The notes below the pieces were generated by a model. That model was not told the DNA's origin. It did not search any database and worked only from the letters and a program-made list of their open reading frames with translations. Position numbers and translations under genes: made by a program. From Corylus avellana (lineage: Eukaryota; Streptophyta; Magnoliopsida; Fagales; Betulaceae): 64,000 bases of DNA. This document shows positions 42,478-52,361 of the stretch, piece after piece. Position 1 is the stretch's first letter, and every line of letters begins with the position of its first letter. The stretch covers positions 14,077,134 through 14,141,133 of the forward strand of contig NC_081542.1 in assembly GCF_901000735.1 (NCBI RefSeq), read 5' to 3'.

Positions 42478-42671
42478 GGCAAAATCCAACGGGTAAATAA
42501 AATTTACATCAGAATGATTAACAATAAAAGTAAAGAACTGTTGTGTCGGCAGGTACTGTAGTGTCAGCAGACACTGTAGTGGTTACTGTAATGTCGGCAG
42601 TTACTATAACATAAACTGTGTCATGATGAGCTGGCAAATGTCTTCAGAAAAATTTGATAAATGTAACTTTT

Positions 42672-42880
42672 GAACGATGCCGCTAGGAAGGGCAAATGAA
42701 ACGGTGCCACTGAGAAGGGCAAATGAACGGTGCCGCTGGGACGGGCAAATGAAATGGTGCCACTGAGAAGGGCAAATGAATGGTGCCATTGGGAGGGGCA
42801 AATGAACGGTGCCATTGGGAAAAGCAAATGAACGGTGTCACTGAGAAGGGCGAATGATCGGTGCCACTAAGAAGGGCAAA
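42672..42880. repeat. 26-bp minisatellite, 8 units
   Basis: Eight tandem units of a 26-bp repeat of the form 'ggtgccactgagaagggc' plus 'aaatgaac', with point differences between units. It lies between the minus-strand viral ORF and its TATA box. The open frames over it (42604-42827) simply read the repeat. Confidence 0.85.
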
Positions 42881-43502
42881 TTATAAATCTTCAAGTCCTG
42901 GGTAATAGTTGTCAAGACTATCCCCAGGGAAACCAGAATTTCTATACCATTCTCTCATGGGGCTAAATGTAGCGTCAAAAGATGCATCATAATTTTCTTC
43001 TTCATCTTCATCAGAATTATCATTGAGAGATTCCAGAAGTGCTTTTAAAATGTATTTCTTCTCTTTTTACTTTGAAGAAGTTTTCTTCTTAGAAGAACTG
43101 GAAGAAGTAGCAGGGGCAACGTCCTCCTTTGGGAGGGGAAAGGAAAGTACTAGGAGTTATGAGTGTGGCAAGATTGCCAATGGTTAACTGTTTGGGAATT
43201 GGAGGAGCATGGATTTTTGGCAATTGAGCTAAATTTTTTGCATTATCAACGATATTGTCAATTCGTGGGTAATTATCCCACCATTTGACATACCAATGTC
43301 TCTCTAGCTTGTCATCGAGAATGTCATATTGCCATTTAATAATCCAAGGAATTTTGAATTTTTTCGCAAAATGCAGAATGTGGGGAAACTTGGCCCTACG
43401 TTCATCAGTATTGTAAAGATTCTGAAAGGATTTGAAAGCCTCAATAAGTTTTAATGGGAGAATATGAGGAATAAGACCAAACTTTATCCATCAATTAGAA
43501 AA

Positions 43503-44177
43503 TCAGAGAGAGAGAGAGAGAATGCCTCCAAATTCTTTATCAAAACTTATGAACCAAGAGTGGTCAAACTTAGGATTTTGGAAGAGCATGAATTTGAACC
43601 AAGCATTAATATAGTCATAATAGCAAAACGGAATGGGGAAATCGTCCAATTTTCTGGGTTGCGAGGGATGTTCTCCCCATTCTTTTTCAAGAATGATTCT
43701 ATCAACGTAAACACTGTGATAAATGAGCTTTTGGGGTTCAGTTTTACTGTAAATGGGTTTGAAATGAACAGACTTTGTCTGGAGCAAAATATTAGTGTAA
43801 TATGAAAGATTTTTTTGAGGATGCTCAGGGATCTAATGAAATTGGGGAGGAAAATAGGAAGTAGCAATTTGAGTGGGAGATTTGATGTGAGATCGGTTAA
43901 TCTCAATATGGAATAAATGTTCAGAATGAGGAAGAATGATATAAGCTGAGGCTTTATCGTATTTAATGAAAGGAACGGATTTTTGGGAAGCAATGACAAA
44001 AGGGTCATAATCAGAAACGAGAGCACTGGAATAAGTGGCTGGTGATCTGGGGCTAAAAGCTGAGAAACGGTTAGAGAGTGCAACAGATGAATTGGTGACT
44101 GGAGTAGTAATGACAGTCTCTGGTTTTAAGACCACAGACTTAGAATCAGTATTCTCCTTGTTCTTTTTGCTTGTCAT
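43503..44177 (-). pseudogene. Pararetroviral ORF downstream of pol, decayed
   Basis: The frame starts at an ATG (44177) that overlaps the end of the RNase H frame by about 38 bases, a compact viral layout. It reads about 220 codons in one frame with one in-frame TAG near 43833, through aromatic-rich stretches such as 'YDYINAWFKFMLFQ', until a (GA)n tract at 43503-43520. The continuation to 42890 is broken by many stops. I do not assign a function. The ORF after pol resembles the extra ORF of florendoviruses in position. Confidence 0.5.
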
Positions 44178-44385
44178 GTTGGCACTGCAAAAATTCACGA
44201 GTGAGAAAATCTGGAATGGAGTTATTGGAGCCTTTAATGTATTCAATGTCAAAATAAAAAACGCTTCAAACAGCTTGCCATCTGGCAAAAATTTGTATTG
44301 ATGAAATATTTTCAACATCTTTTTTCAAAATTTATTTAGCAGACTTACAATCAATGCGTAATAAAAACTTTTGATTTAATAGATC
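44170..44385 (-). pseudogene. Pararetroviral RNase H C-terminal end, decayed
   Basis: The minus strand reads 'LLRIDCKSAK', then after a stop 'IFARWQA', after another stop 'FDIEYIKGSNNSIPDFLTRE' and a terminal stop. This is the end of the RNase H domain of pararetroviral (and Ty3-type) polymerases. Two in-frame stops are present. It begins abruptly at the inversion junction near 44390. Confidence 0.65.
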
Positions 44386-44399
44386 AGATTGAAATTTAG

Positions 44400-46217
44400 T
44401 AATGCATAAAACTACATAAAGAAATTCTTCTGATTCATCTTACTATGATTTTTTAACAACCTCAAGTGACTCTGATTACCATTCTGCTAGTGAATTTTCT
44501 GATAATGATTTCAAAATTGGTTGTAATGATTCTTGTTGCAAAAATGTTACAACTTGCAATGTTCTCACAAAAACTGAAGAACAAGAAAATTTGCTAATTA
44601 CTTTAATTTCAAAAATTGAAAATCCTGAATTAAAGAAGACTACCTTAAAAAACTCAAGAATACGATGATTAAAAATGCTAATAAACCTAACAATACAAAA
44701 ATCTCTCTTAATGAAACTTTGGAACGATTTTCTAAACAAAAATTCAAAAAGATTATTGTCTCAGATTTGCAGCATGAGATTAGTAATATCAAGAAAGAAA
44801 TGACTAATTTAAAAAACGATCTGTTTATTGTTAAAACTGACAATAACGATTTAAGACAACAACTTTTAATATTAAAAATTCAAGATTGTTTTCAAGATCA
44901 CAAATCTGATAATGATAAACAATCTGAGCACTCTGATGAAGCAGAATCTTGCAATAAAGTAATTTCCAATGAAGTCAAGATTATCAGTCTTATCAACAAG
45001 GTTGTTCCACCAAAATGGTATTCTAAAGTTCATATTGTCGTTGCCCTTGATTATAAGTTTGATGTTATTGCTTTGATTGATTCTAGTGCTAATTTGAATT
45101 GTATTAAGGAAAGATTAGTACCTAGTAAATATTTTGAAAAATCCATTGAAAAATTAAATTCTGCCAATGGAAGCCGTTTGCAAATCAAATATGAATTGAA
45201 CAGTATACATGTTTGCCAAAACAATATTTGTTTTGATATTCCTGCTGTTCTTGTTAAAAATATGTTTGAAAATGTTATTCTTGGCCTTCCCTTCATTGCT
45301 ATGCTTTATCCTTTCTCCGTTAATGTTTCAACTATTAAAATGAGTGTTGAAGTAAAATTCTATTTTGCTTCTAGATTTAAAATTGATATTAGTCACTTGA
45401 ACCTTATCTCTGCTAAAACCAATCATTTAAAATTTTTGAAACAAGAAGTTAAATACAAAAGAATTGCTGAACAACTTTCTGATAAATTGTTGCAATCCAA
45501 GATTACATCTTTCAATACCCAAATCATAGATCTGGTCTGCTCTAAACTTCCTACTACCTTTTGGCATAGGAAAAAACACATTGTTTCTTTACCTTACATT
45601 AAAAATTTTTCTGAAAATAAAATTCCCACTAAAGCTAGGCCTATTCAGATGAATGCTGATACTTTAGATTTTTGCTAAAGGGAAATTGCTGATTTGCTTG
45701 ATAAATGAATCATTCGAAAGAGTAAGTCTCCTTGGTCTTGTGCTGCCTTTTATGTTATGAAAAACGCTGAAGTCGAAAGGGGAACCCCTAGACTAGTAAT
45801 TAATTACAAACCACTAAATGATATCCTAGAATGGATCAGGTACCCCATCCTTAATAGGAAAGATTTAGTCAGTCGTATCAGTGAGGCTTTAGTTTTTTTT
45901 AAGTTCGATATGAGGTCAGGGTTTTGGCAAATCCAAATTGATGATAAGGATAGGTATAGGACAGCTTTTACTACTCCTTGCGGACATTATGAATGGAATG
46001 TCATGCCTTTCGGGTTGAAGAGTGCCCCCAGTGAATTCCAAAATATCATGAATGATATTTTCAATCCCTTTAGTCATTTTACCATCATTTACATTGATGA
46101 TGTTTTGATTTATTCGAAATCTGTTGATGAACATTGGAAACATTTGAATTCGTTTATAGAAACAGTAAAACATAATGGACTTGTCTCTGCTAAAAAGATC
46201 AAGCTTTTCCAAACCAA
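44400..46217 (+). pseudogene. Pararetroviral polyprotein fragment: linker, aspartic protease, reverse transcriptase
   Basis: From 44665 a 337-codon frame holds a coiled-coil-like linker (residues 20-75) and an aspartic protease whose active-site triad reads Asp-Ser-Ser in place of the usual Asp-Ser/Thr-Gly, then 'ENVILGLPFI'. It ends at a TAA (45676-45678). After a second TGA at 45706 the reverse transcriptase continues (45757-46217) with 'GTPRLVINYKPLN', 'RSGFWQIQIDDKDRYRTAF', 'FGLKSAPSEFQNIM' and the catalytic 'YIDDVLIYS'. The RT is cut at the (TA)n tract before the thumb and RNase H. The upstream part (44400-44660) reads in another frame. The stops, altered protease site and truncation show it is dead. 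Confidence 0.75.
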
Positions 46218-46249
<32 letters not shown>

Positions 46250-46365
46250 AATGTCACGCTTAAAGTAGGGTTGACAATTCTTGACACGACTCATAAATTC
46301 GACATGAACTAAAAAACAAAATCAACAGATTAAAATTAAAAAATTTAGACCATTCAATTAATTAA
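46218..46365. repeat. (TA)n tract and hAT-like repeat, right flank of the viral insert
   Basis: (TA)13 at 46218-46244 replaces the viral reading frame directly. It is followed by 'agtagggttgacaattcttg' and 'acacgactcataaattcg', a direct relative of 41983-42040 (about 39 of 44 bases match in the core). Confidence 0.65.
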
Positions 46366-46429
46366 TGACATTCATCCATATCCCGATACAAGTCAAACAT
46401 AAATTACGCGCTATAAAAGTGACCCTAGG

Positions 46430-49400
46430 CGGTTGCCCTGGCCCTTTGCTTCATCTTGAGTCAGTTATATGGGAATTGATCCAACACAAGCATTTAGATT
46501 ATGAACTTTTTCTTGGCTGCAGTACGTGGCACTAATATATGGTGCTTGAAAATTACGTGAAATATCTTTTTATATATATACGCATAACTTGGACATGATA
46601 CGCCAACAGAACAAAAAGAAGAGAGCATATCTTTAATTTCCATGATGTAAGTGACGATATATCCAAAGACGAAAGTGACCCATGAGGATTAATTAAAAAG
46701 ATTCTAATAATTAGAGATAATAATGTTTAATTCTAAAACAAATTCACTTTAACTCTTGAATAAGGAATATATTTCGGTTACTAACTATTTATTGCACGCG
46801 CAAATTATGTAGAATTTTTTATTTTTATTTTTTATTTTTATGATATATATGAGGTGACATCATTTTGGAGATGCAATTAGGAGCTATATTATATTATTAT
46901 ATTACAATAATATTAACTTAAGCTTTTGAGGTCTTAATCGCTACCAATATATATTAACTTATGTTACTAGACATTTTAACCTTAATTAATTACAATTAGT
47001 ATTGAAACGCTGACACGAATAGAATGATTTTGAAAGTGAAAAGGAATTTTCTTTTTCTGTAGGACCTAGTCGACATAGCTCTCCTCTTTTTTTTTTTTCT
47101 TTTTTTTTTTAATTTAATTTAATTTTTTTCTTCATAAACTACCACTCGTGTATCACTTTTTCTCTTAAACTTTAGCTAATTAGATTATGATTGGGTCTGC
47201 TGCGGAAAATAGAGCTTTTAAATATAGAGTTTTTGTCAAAAGCGCTTCTACTGAAAAGCTGTTATACGTTTGATAACTTAATGTCTACAATGCTTTTTTA
47301 AAGTTATTAATATTTGGTAACCAAATTACGAAAGTCCTTTTAGTTGCAAAAATGATCATAAAAGACATATAATATTATTGAGAATAATAAACACTTGCAT
47401 AAAATATATATAAAAAAATGAATAAATTAAAAGATCGAAGTAAAAAAGATTGAATTAAAGAAAAATGAATTTTTATAAAATAGAAAATGGCATGTGGCGT
47501 GTGCAGCCGTGCAGGGGGCTTGGTTTCCCCCTGCACATGCCATGTGGGGGGCACATGCACATGGCATGTGCAGGGGGGAAACCCCTTGGTTTCCCCGCAG
47601 CACGCGTGGGTGAAACCAAGGTTTCCCCAGCCGCGCGTGCTGCCACATGTCATGGCTTGTCCCATTCAAATCCAAGGTTTTCTCAAAAAAGCACAACTTT
47701 TCTTCTCAATTTTTTTTTTCTCAGCCAAATTGAGGGTCAATTCTCTCTCTCTCTCTCTCAGTCGTGATGTTCTTCATCTAATCCGTCCAAGAATCCTAAT
47801 CTCTCTCTCTCTCTCCGTCATTATTTTTGTAGTCGTGAACTCCAAACCCTCGTCTATATTTCTCTCTCTAAACCCCCAAAACCTATTTTGAAGCTTGTTC
47901 GTATATTAATGGCAGCCGAGACCCAAAAAGAGAAAGTGAACTCACCTCAAAATCCGTTCTCAATTTCGCAGAAGGGTTTGCACGTTGTAGCACTCAAATT
48001 CGCATAAGACGACCTAAAGCATAAAAAAGAAAGAAGCATATATATCAGTATTTTTGTAATTACATGAAATCGTTTTGGATATTTTTGATAAGGTGTGATT
48101 TTCATTAAACCAAAATTGCGGCGCGCATTGAGGGTTGGAAGCGCGTTTGTAGAAAGCCTCAAATTTGAGCTTTGGACCAAACATAGTTCTCGGCTTCTCA
48201 AGGAGAAAAAATGCTTTATTAAAAGAAATCCAAACAACCAATTTTTGTCTTGAAAGCATGTTTTTGAATGCAAACACACTTGCCCAACTCAACCCTATTT
48301 TGAAGTTTCAATATTAATTTGTCCTATTGTCCAAAAATGGTCTAACACGTGTAATATGTAATTGAAATAAGGGTAAATTGTAGAATCACAGCTCTACTAT
48401 TATTCTAGAGACATGTGCTATACATTCTCCCCGGAGTTCTTAAATCTCATATAACAATTAGAAAACCAATTTCTATTAATGCTAATTTATGAAGCAATAA
48501 TAATCGTATGGTAGCTGTTGATTCAATGGCCGGTAAATTCGTTTGGCATAAATAGCAAGCCTTTTTTTTTGTATTAATCGACAATCGGATGCCAATAATG
48601 CACTTTTCATAGAGAACCACACATGCATGCATGAATGATAATCACATAATAATATATATTAATTATATAATAATTAAGCTTGATTTGCCCACAGTTTCAG
48701 GCACTAATCAGAAAACACAGAATATCTTAGCAGCATGATTTCTTCTTTGTACGGCTATTCCATGGATTTTCATGGCATCAGAGCAGATCTTACCTTCTCT
48801 TTTTCTTTTCAAAACTTGTCCTTTTTTATTTTTTATTTATTTATTTATTTTATTTTTGTCTTTCCATTTGGCTTTCGGTTTTGTTGAATTGATGGTCTGG
48901 CCGGATGCGAATCTTGCCGTGGGAGAAAACTTAATTCCACCGAAGTGGATAAACCCTATGCCAACATTAATCCTACCAAGCAATTTCCTTTCTCCATCTG
49001 ACCATATGCTCCAAAGTAGATGAAGAGAGAGAGAGAGAGAGAGAGAGAGAGGTTCTATGATTTTTTATTTTATTTTATTTTTATAAAAAAATTAGAAAAG
49101 AAAACAACAAAGGAAAAAGTTCAACTTACTAAAATCAACTAGCTAATTAAGGGCCCTAACATGTATAGTTAATTATATTCATTTATTACACTAGCTAACT
49201 TGATGTGTTTTAAGTGATTTTTCATGTTAGTCACTTAAAAAAGCATAAAACGAGAGCCTCTTAAAACGTGTTAGTTCTGCCGATATGAAATAAGTGTGAA
49301 GAGTAGTGTTGGGGAGAGAAACACCATGGGAGTCAAACAAAAGTAAATTAATATACACATTAAGACACCACTTCTAACCCAAAAGCCTAAACTAATGGGC

Positions 49401-49795
49401 TTGGGTCCACTTAAGTGTATTAACCACTCTTATTCTTTATATTTTCTCAATGTGGCACACAAACCTTACAAGTGCATGCACAACAAGTAACATTAATCGT
49501 TGGCTAATAGCATGTTTGGAATTGCGTTGTAAAATAGAGACTTTAAAGTCAAAAAGATAATTCTAGAAAGCAGCTTCATTTTTAAAGTTTTTTTTTTTTT
49601 TTTTTTTTAGAGTGAAAAAGTTGAAAAAGTGCTTTTGAAATTTTTTACTAAACATGTTAGTTTTTTGTTTGGACAACTTTTTAGGTATTAAAAGTACTTT
49701 ATATATATTAATTAGTTTAAAGGAGAAGTTTGGCATTGATCAGGAATGCACAATAATTCCCCACAGTTGGCCACATTTTGCATGTTAATATTCTA

Positions 49796-49827
<32 letters not shown>

Positions 49828-50088
49828 TCTAATTCATGTTAATATTCTGATATACAACTTGTCATTCCATGACAAATTAACCTTGACGTAACCAATATGA
49901 TGGTTGGATACATTTACATGCTACTATATATGCAACTTGAACTTGTTATATAATACAATGTGCGAAAAGCCAACTTCTGTCATTATCAAGTAATCATAAA
50001 GGGCAGGTCATTTGGGAATCCCATATCTTTTTGTACATTTTATTCTATCTTTAACACATTCCAATCCTAACCACACTAGACCAGGTTC
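46430..50088. other. Intergenic sequence upstream of glutaredoxin 2
   Basis: Paralogous to 3838-6980 but lacking the SINE and 1-kb TIR element, with its own insertions (about 46880-48430 has no counterpart). It contains (TC)n at 47742-47760 and 47801-47815, (GA)n at 49025-49051, T-homopolymers at 47088 and 49592, and (TA)n at 49795-49818. No protein gene is supported. The frames at 47465-47891 overlap the inverted repeat at 47486 and are unlikely genes. Confidence 0.55.
47486..47660. repeat. GC-rich imperfect inverted repeat with nested direct repeats
   Basis: 'atggcatgtggcgtgtgcag' at the left pairs with 'ctgccacatgtcatggc' at the right, and between them 'cttggtttcccc' and its complement-like forms ('ggggaaacc', 'gaaaccaaggtttcccc') recur. 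The result is a potential long hairpin in an otherwise AT-rich region. Confidence 0.6.
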
Positions 50089-50096
50089 TATAAATA
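50089..50096 (+). promoter_or_regulatory. TATA box of glutaredoxin 2
   Basis: 'tataaata' is 132 bp before the ATG, in the same context as at 6981. The upstream 'gtcatttgggaatcccat' block (50006) is also shared with the first copy (6904). Confidence 0.7.
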
Positions 50097-50220
50097 GACA
50101 TTAATTGCAGTAGAAGCTCCTCACAGCAAAGCCTTCAACTCACTTCACAGATATTGCTTCTTAACACACTAGCTCACATTTCGAAAAAACCTTTCAATTT
50201 TCAAACCTTCATAACATACA

Positions 50221-50538
50221 ATGGCTGGTGCTGGGATCATGGATTTGGTGGCTGGCAAGGCAGTGGTGATCTTCAGCAAGAGCTCTTGCTGCATGAGCTA
50301 CACTGTCGAGTCACTCATTCGTAACTTCGGGGCAAACCCTACCATTTACGAGCTCGATCAGGTTTCAAATGGACGGCAAATCGAACGGGCACTGCTGCAG
50401 CTGCCGGGATGTCAACAAAGCACGCCGGCTGTGTTCATAGGGCAACAATTCATTGGTGGCAACAAAGAGGTCAACAGCCTCCACCTGAGGAATGAGCTTG
50501 TCCCATTACTCATAAGTGCCAGAGCCATATGGATTTAG
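50221..50538 (+). CDS. GRXS: CC-type (CCMS) monothiol-class glutaredoxin, second copy
   Basis: A 105-residue paralogue of the protein at 7106, with a longer N-terminus ('MAGAGIMDLVAGK'). The active site is Cys23-Cys24-Met25-Ser26, the cis-Pro loop 'STPAVFIG', then 'GG' and 'EVNSLHLRNELVPLL'. It ends 'ARAIWI' immediately before TAG, so it lacks the four extra residues of the first copy and has AIWI in place of the ALWL end associated with TGA-factor repression. CC-type glutaredoxins are plant-specific redox regulators in cytosol and nucleus. It sits downstream of mTERF-D in the same relative place and orientation as the first one after mTERF-A, so both units arose by segmental duplication. Intact and intronless. 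Confidence 0.93.
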   Translation: MAGAGIMDLVAGKAVVIFSKSSCCMSYTVESLIRNFGANPTIYELDQVSNGRQIERALLQLPGCQQSTPAVFIGQQFIGGNKEVNSLHLRNELVPLLISARAIWI

Positions 50539-50672
50539 AATGGTGGCCGGAACTGATTTCTGCATGCATCCCGCTAATGCTAATTAAGCAGCTACAATAA
50601 GTGGTCTTTTCGAAATCATAAAGTTTTTAATAGATGATAGTTTATGGAGCCTCTTAACCTTTTATCTAAAGA

Positions 50673-50736
50673 AACACTATTTAGTAGACTGCTATATGAT
50701 TGCCATACAACTGACAGTCATCTACTAAATAGTGTT
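50673..50736. repeat. Hairpin-forming inverted repeat
   Basis: 'aacactatttagtaga' (50673-50688) and 'tctactaaatagtgtt' (50721-50736) are perfect 16-base complements around a 32-base loop, 135 bp after the glutaredoxin stop. The first glutaredoxin copy lacks it. It could affect 3' processing or be a tiny MITE remnant. Confidence 0.75.
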
Positions 50737-50920
50737 AATCTTCTATATATTTTGTATGAGTAGAACTACGTTCAAGAGGAACTATAAGTACTCTTACCCT
50801 CATGTATTACAATATATATACTAATGCCTATTTATTAGCTTCTTGCTTTTGAGATTCCTATCCTTAGAAATATGGATTTCCTTGACGATATATATGATAT
50901 ACCCAAGCAATGTTCACTCT

Positions 50921-51187
50921 CTTGATGATTTGCAGAAGAAAACATGATAAAAACTTTCATCAAATGCTCTGATATCAGTAACTTAGTCGTACACTGTTAA
51001 TGCAAATCCACAGATCATCAAAAGTATCTGTTCAATCATAAACTGCATTGACACTTGATGATTTGCAGAAGAAAACATTATAAAAACTTTCATCAACTGC
51101 TCTGATATATCAGTAACTTAGTCGTACACTATTAATGCAAATCCACAGATCATCAAAAGCATCTATTGAATCATAAATTGCATTGAC
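50921..51187. repeat. 133-bp tandem duplication, two copies
   Basis: The unit starting 'cttgatgatttgcagaagaa' occurs at 50921 and 51054 with a few differences. Each contains 'cttagtcgtacact' and 'aatccacagatcatcaaaag'. The corresponding place after glutaredoxin 1 (7558) has one related copy. Confidence 0.85.
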
Positions 51188-51530
51188 TCATCGCATCATC
51201 CCCAAAGACAAGAATAAACGTACGGAACAGTGAACCAGTGAGGAGTAAAGAAGAAAACAACAGCTCAAGCACAAAGATGCCTTCATCCACCGGGGTATAA
51301 TTATGTGAAAAGCATTCAAGGAGAAAAGTTACAAAAAAGCAGTCTTCTGGGATATATAAGAAAAATTATTAGTGTTAATATTTTGTTAATATTTTTCTCG
51401 TATCATCTTACAAATTAATCATTAGATTTGTGAACTTATGTGGACCCCATATAAACCAATTGTAAAACCTTACAAATCTAATAGTTAATCTATTCATGAA
51501 TTTGTTAGAGAATATGAGAAAAATATAGGC

Positions 51531-51536
<6 letters not shown>
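51188..51536. other. 3' flank of glutaredoxin 2
   Basis: Matches 7660-7760 in part ('agaagaaaacaacagctcaa' at 51250). No gene seen. Confidence 0.5.

Positions 51537-51604
<68 letters not shown>
51537..51604. repeat. Compound microsatellite (TA)n(GA)n
   Basis: About 20 TA units followed by about 13 GA units. Equivalent positions after glutaredoxin 1 (8046) carry only a short (GA)n(CA)n. Confidence 0.95.
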
Positions 51605-51607
<3 letters not shown>

Positions 51608-52057
51608 AAGAAACAAACCAAGAACTCAAATATGTGATGCCAAGAACCGACCTCGCTTTTACAATATTCTAGCCTTAGCATGCATCCACCAAAAATATTG
51701 ACATTGCCCCCCTTATCCACTTTATGTAGTACCATATATACTTTATCCCATGTGTGCCTTATATTTGCAGAATAATTTTGGTACGTAGATGGAGACAATG
51801 CTTACAAAAAAGTGATGGAGAAAAAACTTTGCAATTAAATGTTGTTGATATCTATTCGGAACCTCATCTAGAGTACTCTTCGTACTTGATTGTGTTTTTT
51901 AGTATTCAGCAGTTTTTAATGTTCATAAACCTTTGAGAATTGTATTCATCTAGTGTCTTTTTGTTTTACAGTTTTAGTTGTCCCAAGTTTAGGGGTTACA
52001 AACTTACAAATTGTCTTTCATCATCTTATATTTTTTGTAAAACGTTTTTAGTATATT

Positions 52058-52361
52058 CTAGTGTTTGGCCCTAGGGGGTGGCCAGGCCACTCGGTTGGGC
52101 CATGGGGTGGCTCTGGCCACCCTAGACCGGCCGGTCTGGGGTGGCCGAAGCCACTCAATGGCTCAACAGGGTGGTCCGGCCACCTAGGGCCAAACTAAAA
52201 AAAAATTAATGGGGTGGCCCTAGGGAGTGACCGGACCACCCTCGTGGGCCATGGGGTGGCTTCGGCCACCCTAGATAGGCCGGCCTGGGGTGGTCGAAGC
52301 CACCCCAGGCCAACAGGGGTGGTCCGGCCACCCCCCTATGGGTTGGCCGGCCACCCTTAGT
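52058..52361. repeat. GC-rich palindromic repeat block
   Basis: Arrays of 'ggggtggcc' and 'ggccacccc' in both orientations, of the same kind as the core of the TIR element at 5985-6370 and the palindrome at 24444. The flanks do not show obvious terminal repeats, so the element boundaries are unknown. Confidence 0.6.

Larger units (their letters stand above)
42143..46217. mobile_element. Endogenous pararetrovirus (Caulimoviridae, florendovirus-like), rearranged
   Basis: Two antiparallel parts of one kind of pararetrovirus meet near 44390. The plus-strand part (44400-46217) carries protease and reverse transcriptase. The minus-strand part (44385-42143) carries the RNase H end, an overlapping downstream ORF, a 26-bp minisatellite and a TATA promoter with leader. 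Both outer edges stop in (TA)n tracts. There are no LTRs and no integrase, as expected for this family, which enters host DNA by repair. The RT type, the downstream second ORF and the TA-tract location suggest a florendovirus; genus is an inference. Multiple stops and the inversion make it non-functional. Confidence 0.75.

Noticed and set aside
42672..42880. Regular 26-bp repeats that might suggest a CRISPR-like array
   Set aside because: Units are directly adjacent with no unique spacers, in a plant nuclear context. It is a minisatellite.
44035..44301. Plus-strand 88-codon frame in the viral region
   Set aside because: It is antisense to the RNase H and ORF reading, which have clear homology on the minus strand.
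47465..47891. Overlapping 100- and 134-codon frames
   Set aside because: They read through an inverted repeat and (TC)n microsatellites, with no domain and no counterpart in the first unit.
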